A stretch of DNA of 64,000 nucleotides. It comes from JABWAJ01 sp038323375. Its GTDB lineage: Bacteria > Bacteroidota > Bacteroidia > Chitinophagales > Saprospiraceae. Shown here piece after piece: positions 23,123-32,313 of this stretch (positions are counted from its first letter, which is position 1; each line of letters starts with the position of its first letter). The stretch lies in assembly GCA_038323375.1 (NCBI GenBank), contig JBBQGV010000019.1, forward strand, positions 1 through 64,000. Direction: 5' to 3'. Below the pieces are notes generated by a model. It searched no databases and was not told where the DNA came from. It saw nothing but the letters and a program-made list of their open reading frames with translations. Position numbers and translations under genes: made by a program.

Positions 23123-25753
23123 ATGAAACATTTGTTGCTGCTCCTGGCCGTCATCGGAATGATGGCCGGATGTAAAACACCCCAAACGACCGTTTCCACC
23201 TCTATAGAAACGATGGAGGAAAGAAACCTCGACACACTTGAGGTGTCCGGCGCTTTCTACGACCCGGAAGAACTTGAGGCCACTGCACCGGAAAGCGACG
23301 TTCCCCTGCCAGCCTACAAACCCAGCCAGACGCGCGAAAACGACCTACTGCATGTCAAATTAGACCTCCGGTTCAATTGGGAAAAAGAGCAGGTGATCGG
23401 AAAAGCGACCCTGAAACTCAAGCCGTATTTCTATCCCAGCAGTTCGGTAACGCTAGATGCAAAAGGGTTTGATATACAAAAAGTTACTTTTGAAGGCAGC
23501 GCCCAACCACTGAAATACGACTATGAAAACGACCAGCTCGTCATTCAGTTGGGCCGCTTCTATACAAGAAACGAGCAATACAGTATCTACATCGAATACA
23601 TCGCCCAGCCCGCTGAAACCGGCGGCAGCGCGGCTATCACGTCCAATCAGGGTTTGTTTTTCATCAACCCGCGCGGTGAGGAAACCGACAAGCCCCGCCA
23701 GATCTGGACGCAGGGCGAAACCGAGTGGAATTCCCGCTGGTTTCCCGTCATTGATAAACCCAATGAGCGCTGCACACAGGAAATTTACCTGACGGTTGAA
23801 GATCAGTTCAAAACCCTTTCCAACGGCCTGTTGGTTTCTTCCAAAAAAAATACCGACGGCACCCGCACCGATTATTGGAAAATGGATCAGCCGCACGCGC
23901 CTTATCTGTTTATGATCGCTGTTGGGGATTATGCCGTGGTGAAAGACACCTGGAGCGGCGTTCCGATTGAATATTACGTGGAACCAAAGTTCAAAGACCA
24001 CGCCAAACGAATTTTTGCCTATACGCCGGAATTGCTGGATTTTTTCTCCAAAAAAACCGGACTGAAATACCCCTGGCCGAAATTTTCGCAAATCGTAGTC
24101 CGCGACTACGTATCCGGCGCTATGGAAAATACGACCGCTGTGATCTATGGAGAGTTTATGCAACAAACTTCGCGCGAACTGATTGATAACCTGACCAATG
24201 AAAAAATTGTGGCGCACGAGATGTTCCACCACTGGTTCGGGGATTATGTCACCACCGAAAGCTGGGCTAACCTGACGTTAAACGAGGGTTTTGCCAATTA
24301 CAGCGAATACCTCTGGCTCGAACACAAATACGGCGCGGATGAGGCCGACTACCACCTGCTTGAAGAATGGAACGGGTACTTAGGATCTGCGCAAAGCGAT
24401 GTTCACCCGCTCATTCATTACAGATACGCAGACAAGGAGGACATGTTCGATGCGCACAGCTACAACAAAGGCGGATCGGTGTTGCACATGCTGCGCAGTT
24501 ACATCGGCGAGGAAGCTTTCTGGCTGGCTTTGGGCAATTACCTGAAAGCGCACGCGTACGAACCCGTTGAAGTACACAATTTGCGGCTGGCTTTTGAAGA
24601 CGTGACGGGGCAGGATCTGAACTGGTTTTTCGATCAGTGGTATTTCGATAAAGGACACCCGGTGTTGAACATTTCTTTTGATTACGACGACAATACGAAA
24701 ACGGCGATCGTAAATGTGGAACAAATTCAGGACCCGGCCAAAATGCGAGCGGCATTCGAGTTGCCCGTTGCCATTGATATTTACCTGGGTTCAGGCAAAC
24801 CCGAACGGCATAATGTACGGGTGAATGAGCGGGCACAGATGTTCACTTTTGAAGTGCCCGAGCGCCCTAAACTGATGGTATTTGATGCAGAACATACACT
24901 TTTGGGCGTTTTGGAAGACAACAAAACAGAAGATGAACTGGCTTTCCAATACCTGAATGCGCCCAAACTTTACGACCGCTATGAGGCCGTTCAGCTCTTA
25001 GCTTACACCGAAACTGAAACGGCTAAAAAAGTATTCAAAGCCGCATTGAAAGATAAATTCTGGGGTATCCGCCTGTCGGCCATCGAATTGGCGGAAAGCG
25101 AAGCCGAAGCCGATCTGGCGCTACTGCGTCAAATGGCAGAGTCGGATCCACATTCGGCTGTTCGGGCAAGCGCTTTCCTCAAGCTCAGCGAATTGGAGGA
25201 TACCGGTGCGGTAACTTTCGCCAAGCGAGCCATTGGAAAAGATTCTTCATATACCGTTATTTCTTCTGCTCTGGAATTGCTGAACACCCAGGATAAGGCC
25301 GCTGCCCTCGAAGCGGCACAGGGTTTGGAAAAAGAAACCAACAGCGACATTTTGGGTGCAGTGGCAACGATGTATGCCGAAAGTGAAGATTTGAAATACC
25401 TGCCGTTTTTCGAGCGGAATATGGAAATAGTGGATGGCTTCGGTGCCATTTCCTTTTTTTCGGGCTATGGCAAATTAGCAACCTCGGGTTCGGCAGCGAC
25501 CGGCGAACAAGTGATCGCAAAACTGAAAGCAATCGCCATCAACATGAAACAGTCGCCCTGGCGGCGGGTAGCCGCTACGCGCACTTTGTTTGAGATGAAA
25601 ATGGACTACGCTGAAAAAATCATGGAGGCTCGCGATGGCGAAAAAACGGCCCTGGAAAATTTGGTCAGCGGAATCGCAAAAATGTTGGAGGACATCAAAT
25701 CAGTGGAAACAGAACCGCAGATTAAATCCCTTTACGAACAATTTTCCCAGTAG
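23123..25753 (+). CDS. M1-family metallo-aminopeptidase, lipoprotein
   Basis: An 876-residue zinc aminopeptidase that removes N-terminal residues from peptides. It has a lipoprotein signal with lipobox MMAGC. The substrate-binding GAMEN motif is at residues 332-336; HEMFH (365-369) and E388, 18 residues later, give the full HExxH-x18-E zinc site. The N-terminal beta-sandwich precedes the catalytic domain. From about residue 620 the protein ends in helical HEAT-like repeats, as in other Bacteroidota M1 enzymes. It is expected in the envelope, on the periplasmic or outer face, digesting imported or external peptides. Typical M1 length. Confidence 0.93.
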   Translation: MKHLLLLLAVIGMMAGCKTPQTTVSTSIETMEERNLDTLEVSGAFYDPEELEATAPESDVPLPAYKPSQTRENDLLHVKLDLRFNWEKEQVIGKATLKLKPYFYPSSSVTLDAKGFDIQKVTFEGSAQPLKYDYENDQLVIQLGRFYTRNEQYSIYIEYIAQPAETGGSAAITSNQGLFFINPRGEETDKPRQIWTQGETEWNSRWFPVIDKPNERCTQEIYLTVEDQFKTLSNGLLVSSKKNTDGTRTDYWKMDQPHAPYLFMIAVGDYAVVKDTWSGVPIEYYVEPKFKDHAKRIFAYTPELLDFFSKKTGLKYPWPKFSQIVVRDYVSGAMENTTAVIYGEFMQQTSRELIDNLTNEKIVAHEMFHHWFGDYVTTESWANLTLNEGFANYSEYLWLEHKYGADEADYHLLEEWNGYLGSAQSDVHPLIHYRYADKEDMFDAHSYNKGGSVLHMLRSYIGEEAFWLALGNYLKAHAYEPVEVHNLRLAFEDVTGQDLNWFFDQWYFDKGHPVLNISFDYDDNTKTAIVNVEQIQDPAKMRAAFELPVAIDIYLGSGKPERHNVRVNERAQMFTFEVPERPKLMVFDAEHTLLGVLEDNKTEDELAFQYLNAPKLYDRYEAVQLLAYTETETAKKVFKAALKDKFWGIRLSAIELAESEAEADLALLRQMAESDPHSAVRASAFLKLSELEDTGAVTFAKRAIGKDSSYTVISSALELLNTQDKAAALEAAQGLEKETNSDILGAVATMYAESEDLKYLPFFERNMEIVDGFGAISFFSGYGKLATSGSAATGEQVIAKLKAIAINMKQSPWRRVAATRTLFEMKMDYAEKIMEARDGEKTALENLVSGIAKMLEDIKSVETEPQIKSLYEQFSQ

Positions 25754-25774
25754 GGGGTTTTAATCAAAAACCCC
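25753..25774 (+). terminator. Hairpin after the M1 peptidase gene
   Basis: GGGGGTTTT and AAAAACCCC pair around a short loop, starting at the stop codon and followed by TTTTA. A second set of overlapping palindromes (AACCATGCATTTTTGCATGG and repeats of GCATGGTTAAAAT) follows at about 25781-25820. Confidence 0.7.
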
Positions 25775-25780
25775 ATTTTA

Positions 25781-25822
25781 ACCATGCATTTTTGCATGGT
25801 TAAAATGCATGGTTAAAATGCA
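25781..25822 (+). repeat. Short tandem/palindromic GCATGGTTAAAAT units
   Basis: TTAACCATGCATTTTTGCATGG forms a hairpin, and GCATGGTTAAAAT is then repeated directly, with a third partial GCAT. Probably a terminator duplicated by slippage. Confidence 0.5.
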
Positions 25823-25919
25823 TCGTCAAAAATAAAAAAATAGCATCCTCTGACAGTCATCATTTCCGTACGCCACACCCGAGCTGAGGAATATCGCGTC
25901 AAAAAACGGCACAAATGAC

Positions 25920-25948
25920 AAGAGCCATCCAAAACCTGGATGGCTCTT
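25920..25948 (-). terminator. Hairpin terminator near the 3' end of recA
   Basis: AAGAGCCATCCA and TGGATGGCTCTT form a perfect 12-bp stem with a 5-base loop. Symmetric A/T flanks allow use from either strand; it lies about 70 bases past the recA stop. Confidence 0.7.
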
Positions 25949-26020
25949 ATTATATTTCCGAACACCTTCATGCAGTGTCAATCGAATACCTGATCTTTAG
26001 GAGCGTGTCGTAAAGATAGA

Positions 26021-27076
26021 TTAATCGTCCCCTTCCACATCTGCATCCTTGAGCGCCACTTTTTTTGAGCCGCCGCTTGCTGCGATTTGCGCTTTGATTT
26101 TCACTTCCATTTCATCGGCAACCTCCGGGTTGTCGAGCAGGAACTGGCGGGCAGCTTCCCGACCCTGCGCAATTTTAGCACCGTTATAGGCGTACCAGGC
26201 ACCACTTTTTTCTACCACGTTGTATTCGACACCGATGTCAATAATTTCGCCGGATTTAGAGATTCCTTCTCCAAAGATGATGTCGAATTCTGCGGTGCGG
26301 AAAGGCGGTGCCAGTTTGTTTTTCACCACTTTCACTTTCACGTGGTTGCCGATCAGGTTGCCTTCCTTGTCTTTAATGGCAGCGCCGGATTTGCGGATAT
26401 CGAGTCGTACGGAAGCGTAGAATTTCAGGGCGTTACCACCGGTTGTCGTTTCGGGATTGCCGAACATGACGCCGATTTTTTCGCGCAACTGGTTGATGAA
26501 AATGCAGCAACAGCCGGTTTTGCCAATGGTGGCCGTTAGTTTCCGCATGGCCTGAGACATCAGGCGAGCCTGGAGGCCCATTTTGGAATCGCCCATTTCG
26601 CCTTCGATTTCGGCCTTGGGCACCAATGCTGCCACCGAGTCAATGACAATAATGTCTATGGCACTGGAACGGATCAGGTTTTCGGTGATTTCGAGCGCCT
26701 GTTCCCCGTCGTCGGGCTGTGAAATGAGCAGGTTGTCGGTGTCAACGCCGAGCGCTTCCGCGTAGGAGCGGTCGAAGGCGTGTTCCGCATCAATGAATGC
26801 GGCAATTCCGCCTTGTTTTTGGCATTGCGCAATGGCGTGAATGGCCAGTGTGGTTTTACCGGAAGATTCAGGACCATAAATTTCAATGATCCGGCCTTTG
26901 GGAAGACCATTGACACCAAGCGCGATATCCAAGCCAAGTGACCCGGTGGAAATGGTTTCCACGTCCAGCACCGGTTTGTCTCCCATGCGCATGATGATGC
27001 CTTTTCCGTAGGTCTTTTCCAGACGATCAACTGCAGACTGGAGTGATTTCTGTTTGGACTCTTTTTCTGATGACAT
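26021..27076 (-). CDS. recA: Recombinase RecA
   Basis: DNA strand-exchange ATPase for homologous recombination, DNA repair and SOS signalling. The ATG at 27076 (MSSEKESKQK) gives 351 residues, the normal length; the frame stays open upstream but that extension is not RecA-like and runs across the probable promoter. Walker A GPESSGKT is at residues 68-75. The Walker B segment IIVIDSVAALVPKAEIEGE, the L2-type GGNALKFYASVRLDIR, and an acidic C-terminal tail (DADVEGDD) are all present. It is monocistronic, with no recX next to it. Confidence 0.98.
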   Translation of the reverse strand: MSSEKESKQKSLQSAVDRLEKTYGKGIIMRMGDKPVLDVETISTGSLGLDIALGVNGLPKGRIIEIYGPESSGKTTLAIHAIAQCQKQGGIAAFIDAEHAFDRSYAEALGVDTDNLLISQPDDGEQALEITENLIRSSAIDIIVIDSVAALVPKAEIEGEMGDSKMGLQARLMSQAMRKLTATIGKTGCCCIFINQLREKIGVMFGNPETTTGGNALKFYASVRLDIRKSGAAIKDKEGNLIGNHVKVKVVKNKLAPPFRTAEFDIIFGEGISKSGEIIDIGVEYNVVEKSGAWYAYNGAKIAQGREAARQFLLDNPEVADEMEVKIKAQIAASGGSKKVALKDADVEGDD

Positions 27077-27121
27077 GTATGCTGCTTTTTGTTTAAAAAC
27101 ACTTTTTGTTGAAACGACAAA

Positions 27122-27151
27122 CAAAATTAAAACTATTGTTTCGTAATGCAA
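27122..27151 (-). promoter_or_regulatory. Probable recA promoter
   Basis: On the minus strand, TTG (27151-27149), a 19-base spacer and TAATTTTG (27129-27122), about 45 bases before the recA ATG. Spacing and both boxes fit the Bacteroidota consensus well, which also supports the chosen recA start. Confidence 0.6.
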
Positions 27152-27277
27152 AATTTCTGCATCTTTTTTTCTCCAACCAACCAAAGTTAGTCCAGTTCTT
27201 CCGCTTTCCAATTTTCATTAATACTTAATTTTTCAGTAAGGCGTTCATAAATTGCGCCCTTACAACCGCAATATAGC

Positions 27278-28162
27278 ATGATAACGATAGATCCTAATCA
27301 AACGCCAACATCTGAGCTTCACCAATACCTGCTTGGTGCCGTTGCGCCACGCCCGATTGCCTTTGCAAGCACCGTTGATGAACACGGCATAGCCAACCTG
27401 GCACCTTACAGTTTTTTCAATGCGTTCAGCTCGAATCCGCCCACGCTGATTTTTTCATCCAACCGCCGCGTTGGAAACAACACCACCAAAGACACGCTGC
27501 ACAATGTGGAAGTGACCGGAGAGGTGGTCATCAATGTGGTGACTTACAGCATCGTCCGGCAGGTGGCCGTGGCCAGCGTGGAATTTCCGGCAAGCATCAG
27601 CGAATTTGAAAAATCGGGACTTACGCCCATCCCTTCCGAATTGGTGAAGCCTTTCCGCGTGCGGGAGTCGCCGGTGCAGATGGAGTGTCGGGTGAAGCAG
27701 ATCATTCCCCTGGGGACGGAAGGCGGTGCGGGGAACCTCATCGTCTGTGAGGTTCTGCTGATGCATATAGACGAACGAATCCTGGATGAAAAAAAACGCA
27801 TCAATCCGCACAAAATTGACCTGATGGGCCGTATGGGTCGCGCTTATTACGTGCGAGCCAGCGGGGAAGCCATCCATACGATTGTGCAGCCTTACCTGCC
27901 GGTGTGCCTCGGTTTCGACCAGTTGCCGGCGAATGTCCGCAACAGCAAAATTCTGACTGGCAACAACCTCGGCCAGTTGGCGGGGTTGGTGGAAGCGCCA
28001 CAGCCTGCGGCCATTGAGGCGCTGCGCGGAGAAGCTTATATCCGGGAAGCGTTGCAGGCTCAAGTGCCGCTGGAAGAACTGCACCGCTTAGCCCAGAAAG
28101 AATTGGCGAAAGAGAATACGGAACTTGCGGCGCGCATTGCCTGGCTGGGGGCGCAATTGTAA
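27278..28162 (+). CDS. Flavin reductase-like (FMN-binding split barrel) protein
   Basis: A 294-residue cytoplasmic protein of the flavin reductase-like domain family (DIM6/NTAB type). The first 200 residues carry the fold's marks: VAPRPIAFASTV, NLAPYSFFNAFSSNPP, VGNNTTKDTLHN and VVINVVTYS. Such proteins bind FMN and serve as NAD(P)H:flavin reductases or partners of monooxygenases. A helical C-terminal tail of about 90 residues is conserved in the Bacteroidota version. It is transcribed divergently from recA. The exact substrate is unknown. Confidence 0.88.
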   Translation: MITIDPNQTPTSELHQYLLGAVAPRPIAFASTVDEHGIANLAPYSFFNAFSSNPPTLIFSSNRRVGNNTTKDTLHNVEVTGEVVINVVTYSIVRQVAVASVEFPASISEFEKSGLTPIPSELVKPFRVRESPVQMECRVKQIIPLGTEGGAGNLIVCEVLLMHIDERILDEKKRINPHKIDLMGRMGRAYYVRASGEAIHTIVQPYLPVCLGFDQLPANVRNSKILTGNNLGQLAGLVEAPQPAAIEALRGEAYIREALQAQVPLEELHRLAQKELAKENTELAARIAWLGAQL

Positions 28163-28185
28163 CTCAATAAAAATCCCTAACTTCG
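28157..28185 (+). promoter_or_regulatory. Probable promoter of the TPR lipoprotein gene
   Basis: TTG (28157-28159), an 18-base spacer and TAACTTCG (28178-28185). The -33 box overlaps the end of the flavin reductase gene; the start codon follows 24 bases later. Confidence 0.5.
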
Positions 28186-28209
28186 CAAGCCGAATAAAAG
28201 TAGACAACG

Positions 28210-29223
28210 GTGAAAAAAATCATACTCGCATTGATTGGTCTGGCCCTCATCGCCTGCAACCGCAACGACACATCCGATCAAAATGCTGCGGCAACAACAG
28301 CGACAACCGGCAATCCGGCCCTTGACAACCTTTCGGCGCAAATCCTCAGGGATTCGCTCAATGCGGAACTTTATGCGCAACGCGCTGCGCTGTATTACGA
28401 AAATGACGGCTATGATTTCGCCATTCGCGACCTTCAGAAAGCGCTGCTTTTGGATTCGGTCAAGGCCGAATACCACCACCTGCTTGCGGATGTTTACCTC
28501 GATTATTTTCAGTCGCGCTTAGCGCTCAAAACCATGGAGCGCGCGGCGCTTCTCCACCCGGAGCGCATCCCTACCCTGCTGAAGTTGTCCGAAGTCCAAT
28601 ACATCCTGAAGCAATACGAAAACTCGATGAAAACCATTGACCGCATCTTGAAAATTGACCCGCAAACGGCGGATGCTTTTTTCATGTTTGGTATGAATTT
28701 TAAAGAGCTTGGCGACACAGTGCGTTCCATTAACAGCTTCCAGTCTGCGGTAGAACTGGATCCCGAAATGACCGATGCCTGGATCAACCTCGGACAACTG
28801 CATGCCGCCATTAAGAGCAAAATGGCGGGCAGGTTTTTCGACAACGCCATCCGCGTAGATCCGAAAAACCCGGTGGCCCTGCACGCCAAAGCCGAATACC
28901 TGACTGCGAAGGATGACCTGAATGGTGCCATCGCGCTGTATAAAGAAATCAATACCGCCGATCCGCAATACGAAGACGGTTATTTCAACGCCGGGTTGCT
29001 GTACATGGAATTGGACTCGTTCAACCAGGCCTACCAGCAGTTCGACCTGGCTCTGAAGGTTTCTCCAACTTACATCAAAGCCTACGCTTTCCGAGCCGTA
29101 GCCGCAGAAAATCTGGGCAAATTTAACCAGGCAAAAAGCGACTACGAACAGGCCCTGCGCATGGCGCCCGATTATGAACTGGCGAAGGAAGGATTGGCAC
29201 GGGTTGGGGGCAAAGTGCAATAA
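28210..29223 (+). CDS. TPR-repeat lipoprotein
   Basis: A 337-residue lipoprotein starting at GTG (28210): the signal KKIILALIGLALIAC has its lipidated Cys at residue 16. The rest is seven or eight tetratricopeptide repeats, for example AIRDLQKALLLDSVKAEYHH and SINSFQSAVELDPEMTDAW, forming a superhelical scaffold for protein binding. Such lipoproteins in Bacteroidota commonly assist envelope assembly or secretion; the partner here is unknown. The TAA stop is the first triplet of a 38-bp direct repeat. Confidence 0.9.
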   Translation: MKKIILALIGLALIACNRNDTSDQNAAATTATTGNPALDNLSAQILRDSLNAELYAQRAALYYENDGYDFAIRDLQKALLLDSVKAEYHHLLADVYLDYFQSRLALKTMERAALLHPERIPTLLKLSEVQYILKQYENSMKTIDRILKIDPQTADAFFMFGMNFKELGDTVRSINSFQSAVELDPEMTDAWINLGQLHAAIKSKMAGRFFDNAIRVDPKNPVALHAKAEYLTAKDDLNGAIALYKEINTADPQYEDGYFNAGLLYMELDSFNQAYQQFDLALKVSPTYIKAYAFRAVAAENLGKFNQAKSDYEQALRMAPDYELAKEGLARVGGKVQ

Positions 29224-29258
29224 CGTGGTCGCCAGCCTCAGCTGGCAGACCGTCAAAA
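29221..29258 (+). repeat. 38-bp direct repeat, copy 1
   Basis: TAACGTGGTCGCCAGCCTCA and the following GCTGGCAGACCGTCAAAA recur at 29306-29343 with one difference. The centre GCCAGCCTCAGCTGGC is a hairpin. It begins with the stop codon of the TPR gene. Confidence 0.85.
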
Positions 29259-29305
29259 AAAACGCCAGCCAAAACCCGAAAAATAGGACACGCGAGGCGG
29301 TGTCA

Positions 29306-29343
29306 TAACGTGGTTGCCAGCCTCAGCTGGCAGACCGTCAAAA
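29306..29343 (+). repeat. 38-bp direct repeat, copy 2
   Basis: The same unit as 29221-29258 (T for C at position 10). Its end contains the TGA stop (minus strand, 29338-29340) of the acyltransferase gene. The pair lies between two convergent genes and could act as terminators for both. Confidence 0.85.
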
Positions 29344-30651
29344 CGCCGGGTTAGAGGCTTGATCTCTCAATCCTTCCAGCTTCCGCACCACCTCCGGTTG
29401 CCGTCGCGCCAACCGCCAAATCCGCCAATCCGCTTGCCATTTCGGAACCTGTTTTTGAAAAAGAAGCGCTCCCCAACCGGTTAAAGGCAAGGTGAGCAGG
29501 TACCACCAGGAAACGGTGTTGCCCAGCCAGACCTCTACGGCTTCCGACTGCAGCCAATAAAACAAGGGGAACGTAAAAAGCCCGGTCATCAACTTTACCG
29601 TAGCGTCGTAGCCGGGATAAAGTTTCAGTTTTCGCTTCAGCAGCACAGGAATACCCGCCGGTAACCAGTGGTTGATCCAGCCGTACAGAAAGACGGGTAG
29701 CCCCAACAGGGCGAGCGGAATTTGCAACCAGCGCAACAGACCCGCATTCGGTTGTTGCCGGGCAACAACAGCCCGATCGGTAAGCCGCAGGGCCTCTAAT
29801 TGTTGCTGATAGCCCAATGCCTGCGCCCGATAGGCTTCAAAACGCCGGGGCGATGCTTGCTTCCAGATCCGTAAAGATTCCAGAGTGGCTTGCGACTGAA
29901 GAAAATGTTGCTCGTTTGTCCAATCATCGCGGTTGTTGCGCATCACCCGTTCGATTACCCGCAGCAGTTGGTCTTCCTCATCGTCGAGGGTGTCAATGGT
30001 CAGCACGCGCATCCTGGCTTCCAGAAAAGCCGTGAGCTTGCGCACCGCCTCCATCGGATTGTTGGCATAATCCTCCTGAAAATCGGCGATGCGAATCGGT
30101 TCGCCGACGTTCACCAACACCCGGCTGCCAAAGCGTTGCGGGTCTTCGTACGTCAGGCCGACCGGGCGGATCATCAAACCCAACTGGAAATTGTGTTTGC
30201 TTTCGGCGCTAAAGGCGATGCGAGCCGTGCCGGTTTTGAGTTTCTGCATCCGGCGCAACATCCAGCTATTGCCTTCGGGGGCAATAAAGAGCGCGCCACC
30301 TGCGCCCAAAAAAGCGTCGCAGCGGGCGAAAGCGTCGGTATTGTTGAGGGGTTTGCCCCCGGTATCGTCGTAGCGTTCAATGGAAATACAATAAAGCGTG
30401 CTGAAAAGCCAGTCGGTGAAGGGCGTTTTAAATAACCCGGCGTTGGCCAGAAAAAAAACCTGCCGGTGAATGCGGGACGCAGACAACAGCACATCAATGA
30501 GGGTATTGGGGTGATTGGAAACCACAATGGCTGCGTTGTCAAAACGCAGTCCGACCCGGTTGATGATCGTGGTACGGGGATAATAAATCCGGATGGCGAT
30601 GCGCGCAAGGATTTTAAGAAACCGATACAGCGCAGAAAGGAATGGATTCAA
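29338..30651 (-). CDS. PlsC-type acyltransferase, membrane protein
   Basis: A 437-residue acyltransferase probably acting in phospholipid or other lipid acylation at the inner membrane. The PlsC motif I reads NHPNTLID, the NHPN variant common in Bacteroidota with five residues between His and Asp. IAPEGNS corresponds to the EGT/EGN block. Three hydrophobic segments lie in the last 140 residues (PLALLGLPVFLYGWINHWL, LFTFPLFYWLQ, WWYLLTLPLTGWGALLF). The middle is an acidic helical region. It is six bases from lpxK on the same strand, which suggests a shared role in envelope lipid synthesis. The acceptor lipid is not determined. Confidence 0.88.
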   Translation of the reverse strand: MNPFLSALYRFLKILARIAIRIYYPRTTIINRVGLRFDNAAIVVSNHPNTLIDVLLSASRIHRQVFFLANAGLFKTPFTDWLFSTLYCISIERYDDTGGKPLNNTDAFARCDAFLGAGGALFIAPEGNSWMLRRMQKLKTGTARIAFSAESKHNFQLGLMIRPVGLTYEDPQRFGSRVLVNVGEPIRIADFQEDYANNPMEAVRKLTAFLEARMRVLTIDTLDDEEDQLLRVIERVMRNNRDDWTNEQHFLQSQATLESLRIWKQASPRRFEAYRAQALGYQQQLEALRLTDRAVVARQQPNAGLLRWLQIPLALLGLPVFLYGWINHWLPAGIPVLLKRKLKLYPGYDATVKLMTGLFTFPLFYWLQSEAVEVWLGNTVSWWYLLTLPLTGWGALLFQKQVPKWQADWRIWRLARRQPEVVRKLEGLRDQASNPAF

Positions 30652-30657
30652 GGTTTT

Positions 30658-31731
30658 TCAGACTTTAAAGTTCAACAGAAAATCCTTTATAGTTTGGTCA
30701 AATTGCGTTTTTTCGTCAAAATGGAACTGCACCTGCACTGGCATCACGAATACGGGCAACTTGTTTTCAACGATGAATTTTTTGTGCATTTCCAGTCGGA
30801 CGGCATCCTTTTCGGTTGTCAGAATCATTTTTTGCCGGCCCTCAGTGGTGATGTTTTCAAACGCTTTTTTGATGTCGCCCAATTCGCTTTCATCAAAGAA
30901 GTGGTGGTCTTCGTATTCCAAAGTAAAAACAGCATTGGAGTTTTGGGAAACATACGTTTTTAGATAGTCGGTGCGGGCAATGGCGCTCACGAGCAGCACA
31001 TCCCGGTCTTCCTGCAAATTGGTTTGAAACCGCAGGTTGAACAGATAATAAGGCGTACCGTATTCGTAATAAGAAAAATAGACTTTCTGGTGCGGCAGCA
31101 GCTTCAGCTCGCGGATCAGGGCTTCTTTTTCCGAAAGCTCAAGTTCAGGCGGGCATTTGGTGACCACCAAAACATCGGCTCGACGGTAAGCGCTGCGCCA
31201 TTCACGCAGCCGGCCGGAAGGCAGCAAAAAATCCCTGGTAAAAAGGTTGCCGTATTCGGTCAGCAAAATATTCAGTCCCGGTGCCACCGCGCGGTGCTGA
31301 AACGCATCGTCCAACAGCACCACCTGGGTGTCAGAGTCTTCCATCAGCAGGCGTGGAATGGCTAAAGCACGGCTTTCTGCAACGCCTACCAAAATATCCG
31401 GGAACTTGCGTTTGAACTGAAGCGGCTCGTCGCCCGCCTGTTCGGCGTTCATGTGCGATTCAACCACCATAAATCCTTGGGTCTTACGGCCATAGCCGCG
31501 GCTGAGGGTCGCCACGTTGACGTAGTCTTTCAACAATCGGATGATGTATTCGATATGGGGCGTTTTTCCGGCCCCGCCTACCGACAGGTTGCCCACGGAA
31601 ATTACCGGAATACTAAAGGACACTGACCGAAGCAGGCCAGTGCGGTAGAATAGATTCCGCAAGCTGATTCCCAACCCGTACAGCAGGGAAAAAGGCGATA
31701 GCAATATCTTTACCAAAGTAGCATAGACCAT
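30658..31731 (-). CDS. lpxK: Tetraacyldisaccharide 4'-kinase
   Basis: Lipid A biosynthesis enzyme that phosphorylates the 4' position of the tetraacyl disaccharide at the inner leaflet of the inner membrane. It is 357 residues long, normal size. The P-loop GNLSVGGAGKTP is at residues 47-58 behind an N-terminal membrane-binding helix. LSRGYGRKTQG and VVLLDDAFQHRAV are conserved LpxK segments. It precedes the PlsC-type acyltransferase in one operon. A TACTTTTG box lies immediately upstream on the minus strand (31737-31744), which would leave almost no leader. Confidence 0.95.
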   Translation of the reverse strand: MVYATLVKILLSPFSLLYGLGISLRNLFYRTGLLRSVSFSIPVISVGNLSVGGAGKTPHIEYIIRLLKDYVNVATLSRGYGRKTQGFMVVESHMNAEQAGDEPLQFKRKFPDILVGVAESRALAIPRLLMEDSDTQVVLLDDAFQHRAVAPGLNILLTEYGNLFTRDFLLPSGRLREWRSAYRRADVLVVTKCPPELELSEKEALIRELKLLPHQKVYFSYYEYGTPYYLFNLRFQTNLQEDRDVLLVSAIARTDYLKTYVSQNSNAVFTLEYEDHHFFDESELGDIKKAFENITTEGRQKMILTTEKDAVRLEMHKKFIVENKLPVFVMPVQVQFHFDEKTQFDQTIKDFLLNFKV

Positions 31732-31757
31732 AAAAACAAAAGTAGCTGATTTTTCAC

Positions 31758-31765
31758 TAATTTTG
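31758..31765 (+). promoter_or_regulatory. -7 box upstream of the hypothetical lipoprotein
   Basis: TAATTTTG fits TAnnTTTG and lies in the divergent region between lpxK and the lipoprotein gene at 31837; no TTG is seen at the right distance. Confidence 0.35.
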
Positions 31766-31836
31766 CCCTGTTTTAGAGATCCCTCTGCGGGGTCTCTTCG
31801 AAGGATAAATATTCACTCAATTAAGCCGACGGCGCC

Positions 31837-32313
31837 ATGAACCGCTACACCATTTACATTTCCCTGTTGCTCCTTGCAATAGTGCAGGCCTGCAACAACA
31901 CCCCTGCTCCCGAAGAAGACAAACGAACCCCGGAGGAAATCATCCGCTTGTTCCAATCGCATTATGACAAAAACGACTTCGAAGCAGCCAAACAACTGAG
32001 CACCCCGAAAGTGCAGGAGTTTTTAAGCATGTTGGCCAAACAGGTCGCTGCCGATCCGATTGATTCCACGCTTTTCAATACAACTTTTATCAACATTAGT
32101 TGCGAACAAAAAGTGGATACTGCTTTTTGCAAGTGTTTATTGAAAGACGACTATGAAGACGAATACGAAACCGAGTACAAACTCGTAAAAGTAGGCGGCC
32201 GATGGTTAGTGGATGCTTCCGAAGAAGATTTTTCGACGGAAGAAATAGAAATTTTTCTGCCGGAGGACAGCCTTGAGACTGATCTGATGCTGAAGGAAGA
32301 AATGGAAAAATAG
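31837..32313 (+). CDS. DUF4878-like lipoprotein
   Basis: A 158-residue lipoprotein with signal MNRYTIYISLLLLAIVQAC (Cys19). The mature part has the pattern of small NTF2-like (DUF4878-type) lipoproteins: a helix with PEEIIRLFQSHYDKNDFEAA, then strands ending in LVKVGGRWLVDASEED. The extreme C-terminus is acidic. The family's function is not established; an envelope location is expected. The TAG stop coincides with the first base of a tandem repeat array. Confidence 0.8.
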   Translation: MNRYTIYISLLLLAIVQACNNTPAPEEDKRTPEEIIRLFQSHYDKNDFEAAKQLSTPKVQEFLSMLAKQVAADPIDSTLFNTTFINISCEQKVDTAFCKCLLKDDYEDEYETEYKLVKVGGRWLVDASEEDFSTEEIEIFLPEDSLETDLMLKEEMEK

